Source of the DNA: Opitutaceae bacterium
GTDB taxonomy: Bacteria; Verrucomicrobiota; Verrucomicrobiia; Opitutales; Opitutaceae
Length of the DNA: 64,000 nt
Direction: 5' to 3'
Assembly: GCA_016715765.1 (NCBI GenBank)
Contig: JADJZJ010000006.1
Span: forward strand, 93,630-157,629
Within the stretch, counting starts at the first letter, position 1. Every line of letters starts with the position of its first letter. This document shows, one piece after another, positions 26,435-34,871 of this stretch. The position numbers were made by a program, and so were the translations under genes. The notes under the pieces were generated by a model, which did no database searches, was not told the DNA's origin, and saw only the letters and a program-made list of their open reading frames with translations.

Positions 26435-28132
26435 ATGAAATCCACCCGCCGCACCTTCTTGCAGAACACGTCGCTCCTGGCCGCCGCGCTCCCGCTGGCG
26501 AATTTCAAGCTCACGGCGGCGGGTGCACCCGCGCCCGCCTCGCCGGCTGCGGCGGTTCCGACGAGTGGCGTTTTGCGCGAGGTGCTCTTCAGCCCCGGCA
26601 ACATCACGGAGCAGAAGAACTGCTACGACCGCTTCGAGCTGCTGAAAAAGCCGGCCGGCAATCCGGTGATGACCGCGTCGATGCCCTGGGAGGGTGGCGG
26701 CGGGATCAACTGGGGCAGTGTCATCCGCTCGCAGGTGGACGGGAAATTCAAGTTTTTCTACAACACGGATTTTCCGGGGGCGCAGGAGGGCGCGGTCCTC
26801 GTGGACAATTCCATGCAGGGGAAGAACCACTGCGTCGTCTGCTACGCCGAGTCCGACGACGGCCTCACGTGGCGGCGCCCCGCGCTGAACCTGTATTTTC
26901 AGGACCAGTTCCCCGGCAACAACATCATCTTCGCGTGGGCCTCCTACTACAACGATGCCAGCACGGTGATCGAGGACCTGATCGAGCCGGATCCGGCGCG
27001 ACGCTACAAGATGTCGATGTTCCACATCGACACGAAGGACCACGACCTCACCGGGGTCTGCCTGTTCGTGTCGCCGGACGGCCTGCGCTGGACGTTCACC
27101 GGCACCGTGCTGCCCTCGCAGGACGCGTCATCCATCTGGCAGGACAAGCGCACCGGCCGCTACTACGCCTTTCTGAAGGACCGGCATGCCGGCAACCGCA
27201 GCCGGATGCTCACCTACAGCGACGACTTCAGGAACTGGTCCGAGCCGCAGTGGATCTTCACACCCGACCACGGCGACAATGAGGGCACCAATTTCTACAA
27301 CCAGTCCGCGTTCACCCTGGGCGGCCGCACGCTGGGCTTCCTCAACCTGTACGATCTCTCGACGCAGACGACCTGGGTCGAGCTGATCGAGAGCGGCGAC
27401 AATATCAACTGGCGGCGGATGCCGTCGCGGCCGCATCTCCTGTCGCCCGGCGCGCCGGGGACCTATGATAGCGGCGGTGCCTATGTCGGGCTGGCGGAGC
27501 CGATCCTGGTCGGGGACGAATACCGCTATTACTACTACGCCTCGGCCGACCGGCACGACGCGGCCGATACCGGCGGCAACCCGGCGCAGCGTCCTTCGCT
27601 GGCGTATGCGACCTTCCGGAAGGATCGCCTGGTCGGCCAGCAGACTGAACACGACGGCTACTTCGTCACGCTGCCCTTCAAATGTCCCGGCGGCCGCCTC
27701 TTCCTGAATTTCGTCTGTCGCGGCGAGGTGACGGTTTCGATCAAGCGTCCGGGCTATGGCAACGATTACGAGGGCTTCACATTGGCCGAGAGCGTGCCTG
27801 TCACGGGCGACCACCTGCGGCAGGAAATCGTGTGGAAGCACCACGCGAACCTCGACGCGCTCAAGGGCAAGTACATCCGGATCAAGGTCGCCGGCAAAAA
27901 CGTCATCGGTTACACCGCGGCCTTTGAAGTTGACCGGGTGGCAGCTGCCTTGAACGGTACCTATAGAAGATCACCCAAAGCAGTGACACCAGACACGGTG
28001 TATTGCCTCCGTGGTAGGGTCCGGCCTCCCTCCTTCGCCCGGACTACGGAGGGCAGGCCGGACGGGCCGCGAACGGCAGGCGCACGCCAAACCGCCCGTC
28101 CGGAGGCATGGCCGCGTCACATCTTCAGGTGA
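26435..28132 (+). CDS. Tat-exported five-bladed beta-propeller glycosidase-like protein with a repeat-derived C-terminus
   Basis: The 565-residue product begins with a twin-arginine signal (STRRTFLQNTSLLAAALPLA), so it is exported folded. The body (about 60-420) resembles GH43/GH32-type propellers: YAESDDGLTWRRPALN, LFVSPDGLRWTFTG, SIWQDKRTGRYYAFLKDR, LTYSDDFRNWSEPQWIF. It is followed by a beta-sandwich-like region (about 425-505). The last ~39 codons (from 28013) are translated from a type H intergenic repeat and read as Arg/Pro-rich text (GRVRPPSFARTTEGRPDGPR), so the native stop was probably lost. It lies third in the MFS/DUF4434 operon. The substrate sugar is unknown. Confidence 0.78.
   Translation: MKSTRRTFLQNTSLLAAALPLANFKLTAAGAPAPASPAAAVPTSGVLREVLFSPGNITEQKNCYDRFELLKKPAGNPVMTASMPWEGGGGINWGSVIRSQVDGKFKFFYNTDFPGAQEGAVLVDNSMQGKNHCVVCYAESDDGLTWRRPALNLYFQDQFPGNNIIFAWASYYNDASTVIEDLIEPDPARRYKMSMFHIDTKDHDLTGVCLFVSPDGLRWTFTGTVLPSQDASSIWQDKRTGRYYAFLKDRHAGNRSRMLTYSDDFRNWSEPQWIFTPDHGDNEGTNFYNQSAFTLGGRTLGFLNLYDLSTQTTWVELIESGDNINWRRMPSRPHLLSPGAPGTYDSGGAYVGLAEPILVGDEYRYYYYASADRHDAADTGGNPAQRPSLAYATFRKDRLVGQQTEHDGYFVTLPFKCPGGRLFLNFVCRGEVTVSIKRPGYGNDYEGFTLAESVPVTGDHLRQEIVWKHHANLDALKGKYIRIKVAGKNVIGYTAAFEVDRVAAALNGTYRRSPKAVTPDTVYCLRGRVRPPSFARTTEGRPDGPRTAGARQTARPEAWPRHIFR
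28013..28070. repeat. Type H repeat inside the 3' end of the propeller gene
   Basis: GGTAGGGTCCGGCCTCCCTC followed by CTTCGCCCGGACTACGGAGG matches the inverted copy at 18283-18342 over about 58 bp with few differences. Here it is in frame with the upstream gene and contributes coding sequence. Confidence 0.8.
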
Positions 28133-28144
28133 TTCACAAAAATA

Positions 28145-28942
28145 ATGAACCAGCCTCCTTCCCGGTCCCAGGTCTGTGATTTTGCGCGTTCCTTCATCCG
28201 GTGGCGGCACGATACGACCAAGCGGAAAATGCTCACGGTCTCGCGCGAGCCGCCCACCACGCTGAACAATGTGCGCATGCCGCTCGAATGCTTGGCGACG
28301 GTGGTGCGCGGCGGCCTTCGGCAGGAGTTTGGACTCGGGGCCTCGTGCAAGACCGAGCAGGTTTTTGTCGAGCGCGACGTCTGGATGGAGCCCAATGCGG
28401 ACATGTGCGCCGTGGCCGGCGCCGGCCAGTTCCTGATCATCAAGCGTTGGGACCGGGTGGACAAGGGGGTCATGCTGCATCCGCCGAGCCTCGGCGTGCA
28501 GCCGGAACGGCAGTGCGTCGATCCGGCGGCGGCGTTTGAAACCCAGTCGCTGGCGGTCCGGCGTTGCACCGCCCACCCTTTGGCGACCATTGCCTCGGTC
28601 ATTGAGACCTTGAACAGCGACCGCCCGGTCGTGGCCCGCACGACCTGCGCCATCGCCGATGGGCAAGTGATACTGGAGTATCCGGTCAAGACGGTGAACT
28701 ACAGCGAGCGGCATCATTACTACCAGGTGGACACCGGGCCGGTGCTGTTTTTCGGCGAGCCGACGGGAAAAAACCTGATCGAGCATTTTCACCTCGCCTA
28801 TGTCGCCCACCTCGGTGGCGACTGGGCGGAGTTTCTGGTCAGCCAACCGACTCCGCTGGCGGGCCTGCCGGTCGCCGTGCATCACTACAGTGGCGTGCAC
28901 CGCGTCGGGGCACAGAATTCGCTCTGGGCGGTGGCGGATTGA
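28145..28942 (+). CDS. Conserved-looking hypothetical protein, 265 residues
   Basis: I do not recognise this family. It is soluble, lacks a signal peptide or membrane helix, and has a beta-rich pattern with many aromatic and His residues late in the chain (HHYYQVDTGPVLFF, NLIEHFHLAYVAHLGGDWAE, VAVHHYSGVHRVG). Codon usage matches its neighbours, supporting a real gene. The start may be ATG 28145 or the internal ATG 28229 (MLTVSREPP). It follows the propeller gene by 12 bp on the same strand, so it may belong to the same transcript. Confidence 0.6.
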   Translation: MNQPPSRSQVCDFARSFIRWRHDTTKRKMLTVSREPPTTLNNVRMPLECLATVVRGGLRQEFGLGASCKTEQVFVERDVWMEPNADMCAVAGAGQFLIIKRWDRVDKGVMLHPPSLGVQPERQCVDPAAAFETQSLAVRRCTAHPLATIASVIETLNSDRPVVARTTCAIADGQVILEYPVKTVNYSERHHYYQVDTGPVLFFGEPTGKNLIEHFHLAYVAHLGGDWAEFLVSQPTPLAGLPVAVHHYSGVHRVGAQNSLWAVAD

Positions 28943-29002
28943 GACAACCGGGGTGCGTCTTCAAATCAGGTTTTCCGCCTGTCTGCCGCGGTGAGGCCTG
29001 GT

Positions 29003-29064
29003 TGTAGGAGCGGCTTTAGGCCGCGATGTTGCGCTCCCAATCGCGGCCTAAAGCCGCTCCTACA
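29003..29064. repeat. Type A palindromic repeat, copy 4 (between convergent genes)
   Basis: TGTAGGAGCGGCTTTAGGCC and its mirror, loop TGTTGCGCTCCCAA. It lies 60 bp after the hypothetical gene and 46 bp from the stop of the converging lacI-type gene. Confidence 0.88.
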
Positions 29065-29110
29065 GGAAAACCGCCTCATTTCAGGCACTCCTTCGTATCC
29101 CGGCCCGCAA

Positions 29111-30154
29111 TCAGGCGGGCATGGGTACAACCACCGGCCGCACGGTCGGCCGGTCCACCCAGCGGCCCTCGACCATGGTGTAGACCGGGTATTCGGGGAG
29201 GCCGAGCTCGTTGTGCTGGAGCAGCGAGACGAGACACTTGCCCGCCGCGACGCCGAGCAGGTCGTTCTGCTCATCGATGCCCGCGATGTGGTCGGACTGG
29301 CCGAACCGGGAGATCAGCGCGATGCCCATCTCGTCGGGCACGGTGTACCCGAGTTCCTTGATCCAGTCGTAGACATCGAGCGGATAGCCCGGCAGGACCA
29401 CGCAATCGACGCGCTGCGTCTTCAGCCACCGGCTCAGGGCCTGCTTGGTCACGGCCTTGGCGTAGAGCGGCGGCACATTGTGGGCGGCGGGCTGCGAGTA
29501 TTGCTCGGCCAGATAGGCCCCGAGCATGATGCCGAGGCTGCGCTCGGAAAAATCCTGGTGCAGCACGAGTCCGATGCGCTTGTAACCCCGCTCCCGCAGT
29601 TTTCGCAGGCACAGCCGCATGTTGTACGCGTGATGGATGGTGACCCGGTGCGCGGCGACGTTCGTGATGGAGTAACCCACCGCCACCGTGGAGAAGTGCG
29701 GCCATTCGAGGTCGGAGATCGGCCCCGGCACGGGCAGCCGGGGCGGCAGCATCACGCCCTGGATGCCGCGGGCGCGCAGAATCCGGCTGAGCTGCCGGCC
29801 GGTCATTTCGGGATCGGTGACCTGGAAGGACTCGACGGAAAACCCCTGGGCCCCGGCATAGGCGGTCACCGCGCTGCGCAGGGTCGCCTCGGCCACGTTC
29901 CCCTCATAAAGGGCGGGATTGTAATTCAGCACGTAGGCGAGCACGCCGGCGAACCGGCGGCTTTCGCCGCGCCGGTAGGAGGAAAGCGCCGACAGCATGG
30001 CGTTGTGCTTGTAGCCCAGCTGCCGGGCGGTTTCCCGGACCCGTTCCGCGGTCACCTGGTTCACATGCGGATCGTTGCGCAGGGCGAGCCCCACCGTCGT
30101 AAAATGTACGCCGGTGACCTTGGCGATGTCGCGCAACGTCACGTGTTTTTCCAT
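29111..30154 (-). CDS. LacI-family transcriptional regulator (paralogue 1)
   Basis: A 347-residue repressor/activator. The N-terminal HTH (about 4-26) is VTLRDIAKVTGVHFTTVGLA, followed by hinge residues LGYKHNAMLSALSSYR. The rest is a periplasmic-binding-protein-like effector domain (RFAGVLAYVLNYNP, RARGIQGVMLPPRL, MGIALISRFGQSDHIAGIDE). Such proteins bind sugars or sugar derivatives. It lies downstream of the sugar operon (30395-36732) on the same strand, 240 bp away, and may regulate it or the divergent/convergent glycan genes. It shares its recognition helix with four other paralogues in this window. Confidence 0.93.
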   Translation of the reverse strand: MEKHVTLRDIAKVTGVHFTTVGLALRNDPHVNQVTAERVRETARQLGYKHNAMLSALSSYRRGESRRFAGVLAYVLNYNPALYEGNVAEATLRSAVTAYAGAQGFSVESFQVTDPEMTGRQLSRILRARGIQGVMLPPRLPVPGPISDLEWPHFSTVAVGYSITNVAAHRVTIHHAYNMRLCLRKLRERGYKRIGLVLHQDFSERSLGIMLGAYLAEQYSQPAAHNVPPLYAKAVTKQALSRWLKTQRVDCVVLPGYPLDVYDWIKELGYTVPDEMGIALISRFGQSDHIAGIDEQNDLLGVAAGKCLVSLLQHNELGLPEYPVYTMVEGRWVDRPTVRPVVVPMPA

Positions 30155-30245
30155 CGGGTGCGCAGAGAATCAGGCATGGCCGCCCGTTCTCCAAGGGGAT
30201 TCTGGAGCGCAGCTTTCCTACAAGTAGAAAAGACGGCCGTAGGTA

Positions 30246-30391
30246 GGAGCCTGCTGGCAGGCGAAGGGAGGGCCTCTTCGACCTGTAGGGCTGCACCTTG
30301 GTGCAGCCTGATTACGCTGCGAAGCTCGTGCAACATTCGCGGCTGGACCAAGGTCCAGCCCTACATCGATCATCGCCTGCCAGCAGGCTCC
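30246..30391. repeat. Composite nested palindrome (type D outside, type E inside)
   Basis: Outer arms GGAGCCTGCTGGCAGGCGA (30246-30264) and its exact complement (30373-30391) enclose a second pair, GTAGGGCTGCACCTTGGTGC and GGACCAAGGTCCAGCCCTAC. The right end abuts the stop of the cupin isomerase gene. A similar composite is at 48172-48281. Confidence 0.8.
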
Positions 30392-30394
30392 AAT

Positions 30395-30943
30395 CTAGGG
30401 CTTCAACTTCGTGAAACGCTGGATCTCCGGGTCCGTGAAGATATCGTGCTCGTCCGTGCTGTGCGTGGAGAATTCCGAGACCACGGCCCCCTGGTCCCCG
30501 GCCTGGAACCAGTGCTTCAGGCCCGGGCGCAGCGTGTACTGGTCGCCGGGATTCAACTCGATCTCGTGCCACACGGTGTAGGTTTTTTCCCGGCCGGCCG
30601 GCGGCCAGACGGACACGCGCGCCGGCGGCGGGCCCTCGATGTACAGGTAGACCCGGCCCCAGCGGCAGCGGAAGGTCTCCTCCTTGCCGGGATCGGCGCC
30701 GACCGGCGGGTGCACATGCTCGGGGCAGGTCTGGCGCGGCAGCATCGCGAGTTCCTTGGCGCAGCAGCGCTCGGTGTTGACGTAGACCAGCACGGCGAGG
30801 CCGGTTCGCTCAAAGTCACCGAGACCGAAATCGGCGATTTCAATCCGGTTCTTTTCCTCGGGGGTGATGATCAGGCCGGCGCGGGTGGAAAAAAGCTCCG
30901 TCGCCTGCCGGCGGTAAGTGTCCTGTTGCTGGGCGGTGATCAT
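30395..30943 (-). CDS. Cupin sugar isomerase, D-lyxose ketol-isomerase type
   Basis: The 182-residue cupin matches the D-lyxose/D-mannose isomerase family in length and metal site: CPEHVHPP gives His76 and His78, GKEETFRCRWG gives a Glu (about 88), and LKHWFQAG gives His144. These enzymes interconvert D-lyxose with D-xylulose and D-mannose with D-fructose using Mn2+. It is the last gene of the sugar operon, 30 bp after E1-beta, so it may make the ketose that the PfkB kinase and aldolase then process. The true substrate may be another aldose. Confidence 0.82.
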   Translation of the reverse strand: MITAQQQDTYRRQATELFSTRAGLIITPEEKNRIEIADFGLGDFERTGLAVLVYVNTERCCAKELAMLPRQTCPEHVHPPVGADPGKEETFRCRWGRVYLYIEGPPPARVSVWPPAGREKTYTVWHEIELNPGDQYTLRPGLKHWFQAGDQGAVVSEFSTHSTDEHDIFTDPEIQRFTKLKP

Positions 30944-30973
30944 GTTGGGTGGGGGTGAAAGGCGGTGGTCCGG

Positions 30974-31990
30974 TCAGCGGCCGGCGAGGTCGCGGCACGC
31001 CTGGGCGATGCGCGCGGCGTCCGGGCGGTAGGCGTTTTCCAGGATGGGCGTGAACGGCACCGGCACGTCGGCGGACGCCACGCGGACGACCGGCGCCTGC
31101 AGGTGGTCGCCGAAGCGCTCCATGATCCCGGCGCAGATCTCGGCGCTCACGCCGCCGGTCTTGGGGCCTTCCTCGACGATGACAACCCGGCCGGTCTTGC
31201 GCACGGACTCGCCGATGGTCTCGTAATCAATGGGCGAAAGACTGCGCACATCAATGACTTCGGCGCTGATTCCCTCCGCGGCGAGGGTCCCGGCCGCGGC
31301 GGCCGCGAAATGGGCCATGAGCAGCCAGCCCAGCACCGTGACGTCGGTGCCGGGGCGGCGCACCGCGGCGCGGTCCAGCGGGACGGTGTAGTCGCCGTCG
31401 GGAATTTCGCTGGTGGCGTCGACGGCGCCGGGCTCGGCGCGCGCCCCCTTCGAGCCGTAGAGAAGCTTGTGCTCGAAAATCATCACGGGGTTGTCGTCGC
31501 GCACGGCGGCCTTGAGCATGCCCTTGGCGTCGTAGGCGGTGGAGACGGCGACGACCTTGAGCCCGGGCACGCCGGTGAAATAGCGCTCCATGCTCTGCGC
31601 GTGCTGCGATCCGCGGCCGGTGGCGCCGATGGGTGCACGCATGACCATCGGGACCTTGACGGTGCCGCCGGACATGTAGCGCATCTTGGCGGCGTTGTTG
31701 ATGAGCTGGTCGCTCGCGAGGAACAGGAAGTCGCCGTATTGCATGTCGGCGATGGGACGCATGCCCATCATCGCGGCGCCCACGGCCATGCCGGTGAAGC
31801 CGAGCTCGGCGATGGGCGTGTCGATGATGCGGCCGGGAAATTTCTCGGCCAGCCCGAGCGTGACGGTGAACGCCCCGCCCCAGCCGCCGGGGACGCCGAT
31901 GTCCTCGCCGATGCAGAAGACGCGCTCATCGCGGGTCATTTCCTCGGCGATGCCATCACGGAGGGCTTCGGCTATGCCTTGTCGTTTCAT
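30974..31990 (-). CDS. 2-oxoacid dehydrogenase E1 component, beta subunit
   Basis: A 338-residue transketolase-like protein with the E1-beta pattern: ALRDGIAEEMTRDERVFCIG, TPIAELGFTGMAVGAAMMGM, DQLINNAAKMRYMSGG, QHAQSMERYFTGVPGLKVV and the C-terminal VDVRSLSPIDYETI. With E1-alpha (32821-33819) it forms the thiamine-diphosphate decarboxylase of a pyruvate- or acetoin-dehydrogenase-type complex. The two E1 genes are separated by a PhyH oxygenase gene, which is unusual. The operon includes E2 but no E3. Confidence 0.92.
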   Translation of the reverse strand: MKRQGIAEALRDGIAEEMTRDERVFCIGEDIGVPGGWGGAFTVTLGLAEKFPGRIIDTPIAELGFTGMAVGAAMMGMRPIADMQYGDFLFLASDQLINNAAKMRYMSGGTVKVPMVMRAPIGATGRGSQHAQSMERYFTGVPGLKVVAVSTAYDAKGMLKAAVRDDNPVMIFEHKLLYGSKGARAEPGAVDATSEIPDGDYTVPLDRAAVRRPGTDVTVLGWLLMAHFAAAAAGTLAAEGISAEVIDVRSLSPIDYETIGESVRKTGRVVIVEEGPKTGGVSAEICAGIMERFGDHLQAPVVRVASADVPVPFTPILENAYRPDAARIAQACRDLAGR

Positions 31991-32002
31991 AGGATGGTAA
32001 AG

Positions 32003-32809
32003 TCAGGCGCGGTGGATGACGGGGCTGCCGACGGGGTCGTTGAAGTCGTGCAGATAGCCGGCGTCCTGCCAGCGGGTGCCGGCGCGGAGGCCGGATTTTT
32101 CGGTGCGGAGATGGATGGCAAAGCTCACGCGCGGGCCGGCGGCGACGTTGGGGCCGCTGCCGTGGACGGTGAGGCGGTGGTGAAAACTCAGCGCGCCGGG
32201 GGCGAGCACCGCGGCCGATTCGCGCCAGGCGTGGCCGCCGCTTTTTTCCAGGATACGCTGCTTGAGCGCCTCGAGTTTGCCGCTGAAGAAATCGCCGGCC
32301 TTGAGCAGGCCCCAGTGATGCGAGCCGAGCACGAAGCGCATCGGTCCGGATTCGGCGGTCACATCACTGATCGCGACCCAGGCGGTGAAGAGTTCGCCCT
32401 CCAGCGCGGAGTCCCAATATTCCTGGTCCTGGTGCCAGCCGACGCTGCCGGTGTCCTGGCCGCCGGGCGGCTTGATGAGCAGCTGCGAGGCGAAGACCTG
32501 GATCATCCGTGCGCCGGTGAGGGCGGCGGCCCACTGGCCGATGGCAGGATGGCTGACCAGCTCGAGAATCGTGCGGTCCGAGCGGTGGGCGTTGTCGAGC
32601 TTCACGAGCGAAGTCGGCGGCTCCCTGGAACAATGGGGGTTGCCCACCGGCGCGAGGCCGGTCTCGTATTCGCCGGCGTAAACGGCGGCGATGCGCAGGC
32701 GCACGCGGGCGAGGAGATCCGCGGGTATCACAGGCGGGGCGATGAAGAAACCGTCGCGCTCATACTGCGCGGCGGCGGCGGCTTTTTCCTGGTCGGACAG
32801 GGCGGGCAC
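32003..32809 (-). CDS. Phytanoyl-CoA dioxygenase (PhyH) family Fe(II)/2-oxoglutarate oxygenase
   Basis: A 268-residue double-stranded beta-helix oxygenase. The iron triad is visible as HQD (His126, Asp128 in GWHQDQEYW) and His216 (LTVHGSG), with Arg227 (PRVSFAIHL) as the likely 2-oxoglutarate ligand. PhyH enzymes hydroxylate small acids, phosphonates or sugar-like compounds. It is inserted between the E1-alpha and E1-beta genes with 11-12-bp gaps, so it is co-expressed with the dehydrogenase. It may prepare or demethylate an unusual substrate; that is inference. Confidence 0.85.
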   Translation of the reverse strand: MPALSDQEKAAAAAQYERDGFFIAPPVIPADLLARVRLRIAAVYAGEYETGLAPVGNPHCSREPPTSLVKLDNAHRSDRTILELVSHPAIGQWAAALTGARMIQVFASQLLIKPPGGQDTGSVGWHQDQEYWDSALEGELFTAWVAISDVTAESGPMRFVLGSHHWGLLKAGDFFSGKLEALKQRILEKSGGHAWRESAAVLAPGALSFHHRLTVHGSGPNVAAGPRVSFAIHLRTEKSGLRAGTRWQDAGYLHDFNDPVGSPVIHRA

Positions 32810-32820
32810 GGTGGGAGGGG

Positions 32821-33819
32821 TCAGGCGAAGACGTCGGTGGTCAGGTCGGCGAGCGTGGGCTGCGGGGCCTGCTTGGCGAGCTCGACGCCTTGGGTGATCT
32901 GCGAGTCGATGCGCGCCTTGATCGCGTCAAGATCGGCTGGCGTGATGTCGCCGCGGGCGAGGAGCTGGGTGGCGAAACGGGTGATGGGGTCGCGGGAGAA
33001 CCAGGCCTCGCGCTCGTCCTTCGCCTGATAGTGGCAGGCGTCCCGGCGCGAGTGGCCGGTGCGGCGGTAGGTGAGCAGTTCGAGGAGGACGGGGCCCTGG
33101 CCGGTGCGGCAGGCCTCGGCGGCGCGCCGGGCGGCGGCGTGCACCGCGAGCACATCGTTGCCGTCAACGGTCTCGCCCTGGAAACCGTAGGCGGCGGCGC
33201 GATCGGAAATGCGCGGGTTCTTCATGACCTTGTCGATGCGCGTGGAGGCGCCGTAGAGGTTGTTTTCGCAGACGAACACGACCGGCAATTGCCAGATCGC
33301 GGCCATGTTCACGCCCTCGTGGAACGCGCCCTCGGCCACGGCGCCGTCGCCGAAGAAGCACGCGACGACCTGCTGGGTGCGCTGCATCTTGAAGGCCAGC
33401 GCCATGCCCGCGGCGAGCGGGATGCCGCCGGCGACGATGGCGATGCCGGGCACCATGCCCTTGGCCATATTGCCCATGTGCATGGAGCCGCCCTTGCCCT
33501 TGCAGCAGCCGGTGGTGGCGCCGAAGAGCTCGTCGAGCATTTCCTGCACCGTGAGGCCTTTGGCGAGCGCGTGACCGTGGCCGCGGAAGGTGGACGTGAT
33601 CCAGTCGTCGGCGTGCAGGGCGGCGCAGACGCCGGTGGCGGTCGCTTCCTGGCCCTGGCATTGGTGGATGGTGCCGGGCATCGTGCCCTCGAGGAACAGG
33701 AACTTCACGCGCTCCTCAAATTCGCGGATGAGCACCATCGTGCCGTAGAGGCCGAGGAGAAAATCCCGGTCCTGGGGATCCGGAAGGGCGGGGGGATTTG
33801 CGGCGGAAGCACCATTCAT
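32821..33819 (-). CDS. 2-oxoacid dehydrogenase E1 component, alpha subunit
   Basis: A 332-residue E1-alpha. The thiamine-diphosphate motif runs FFGDGAVAEGAFHEGVNMAA to VFVCENN; other landmarks are TFRGHGHALAKG, GCCKGKGGSMHMGN and LLTYRRTGHSRRDACHY with the regulatory-loop histidines. It is closest in style to bacterial pyruvate/acetoin dehydrogenase alpha subunits. Its start overlaps the E2 stop by 4 nt (33816-33819). Confidence 0.93.
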   Translation of the reverse strand: MNGASAANPPALPDPQDRDFLLGLYGTMVLIREFEERVKFLFLEGTMPGTIHQCQGQEATATGVCAALHADDWITSTFRGHGHALAKGLTVQEMLDELFGATTGCCKGKGGSMHMGNMAKGMVPGIAIVAGGIPLAAGMALAFKMQRTQQVVACFFGDGAVAEGAFHEGVNMAAIWQLPVVFVCENNLYGASTRIDKVMKNPRISDRAAAYGFQGETVDGNDVLAVHAAARRAAEACRTGQGPVLLELLTYRRTGHSRRDACHYQAKDEREAWFSRDPITRFATQLLARGDITPADLDAIKARIDSQITQGVELAKQAPQPTLADLTTDVFA

Positions 33820-34871
33820 GGCTTTTCGATTTCCCTGACGATGGCAGCCAGGAACCCGGCCGCGTATTTGCCGTTCACCACGCGGTGATCGGCGGAGAGC
33901 GTGAGCTGCACCCGGTGCTGGACGACAGCCTGGCCGTCAACGGGCACCAGCTGCGGGGCGACGGCGCCGATGGCGAGGATGGCGGCCTCGGGCGGATTGA
34001 TGATGGCGCCGAAGGCCTCCACGCCGGTGGCACCCAGATTCGTGACCGTGACCGCCCCGCCGGACTGCGACGCCTGCGGCAGAGGTTCGCCCCGGCGCAA
34101 CTTTTCCGCGGCGGCGCGGATTTCGGCGGAGATCTGCGCGACGGTCCTGGTTGCCGCCCCGGCGATGTAGATCACGCGCAGGTCGTCCGCGATATCCACG
34201 GCCACGCCAATGGAGTCGGAATTCTGCGGCACCAGAGCGCCGTCCTCGAAGCGGTAGCAAAACCGGTCGTACTGTTGCAGCGCCACGGCGACGGCCCGGA
34301 CGAAGAACGCATCCCAGACCGGCTTTTCCGGGAGGGCGGCCTGCCGCTGCGCGAGCATGGACCCGGCGTTGGCGCCGAGTTGGAGATAAAAGTGCGGGAT
34401 GGTCTGCTTGCTCTGCTGCAGGCGCCGGGCAGCGACTAGCTGGGCGGGACTCAGGATTGGTCGCGGCGTCCTGGCCGCATCGGCGGGCGGGGTTTGGGCG
34501 GCGGCTTTCGCCCGGTTGCGCGCGAACATCCCCGTGGGGGCGTTGGCGGGCTTCGGCGATGCGCTCACCGGTGCGGCGGACTGGGCTGGGGCCGGAACGC
34601 GTCCGGGTGAGGGGGCTGCGGGCGAGGCGGTGTTGACCATGGCCATCACGGTGCCGGCGGAGACTTCGTCGCCCTCGGCAAAATGGGTCGAGACGAGCGT
34701 GCCGGTGACGATGGATTCAACCTCCATCGCCGCCTTGTCGGTTTCCACTTCCAGCAGCGGCTGTCCGCGCGTGACGGCTTCGCCCGGCTTGACCAGCCAG
34801 CGCAGGATCCGCACGGCGGAGCCGGTGGTGGCCAGGTCGGGCATCGTGATGGGGGTCGCCGTTTCGCTCAT
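33816..34871 (-). CDS. Dihydrolipoamide acyltransferase (E2) with no visible subunit-binding domain
   Basis: The 351-residue E2 has one N-terminal lipoyl domain (VETDKAAMEVES, Lys46), an Ala/Pro-rich linker (about 82-130) and a catalytic acyltransferase domain ending LSADHRVVNG (His329). E2 proteins normally carry a 35-residue peripheral subunit-binding domain between linker and catalytic domain to hold E1/E3; only FARNRAKAAAQTPPADAA is present here. The usual DHRVVDG is DHRVVNG (Asn333). The protein is shorter than typical E2s (about 400-440). E3 must come from elsewhere in the genome. The start overlaps the PfkB kinase stop by 4 nt. Confidence 0.88.
   Translation of the reverse strand: MSETATPITMPDLATTGSAVRILRWLVKPGEAVTRGQPLLEVETDKAAMEVESIVTGTLVSTHFAEGDEVSAGTVMAMVNTASPAAPSPGRVPAPAQSAAPVSASPKPANAPTGMFARNRAKAAAQTPPADAARTPRPILSPAQLVAARRLQQSKQTIPHFYLQLGANAGSMLAQRQAALPEKPVWDAFFVRAVAVALQQYDRFCYRFEDGALVPQNSDSIGVAVDIADDLRVIYIAGAATRTVAQISAEIRAAAEKLRRGEPLPQASQSGGAVTVTNLGATGVEAFGAIINPPEAAILAIGAVAPQLVPVDGQAVVQHRVQLTLSADHRVVNGKYAAGFLAAIVREIEKP

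Noticed and set aside
28991..33028. Two long plus-strand frames over the lacI/E1-beta/PhyH region
   Set aside because: Both are shadows of minus-strand genes with recognisable domains.
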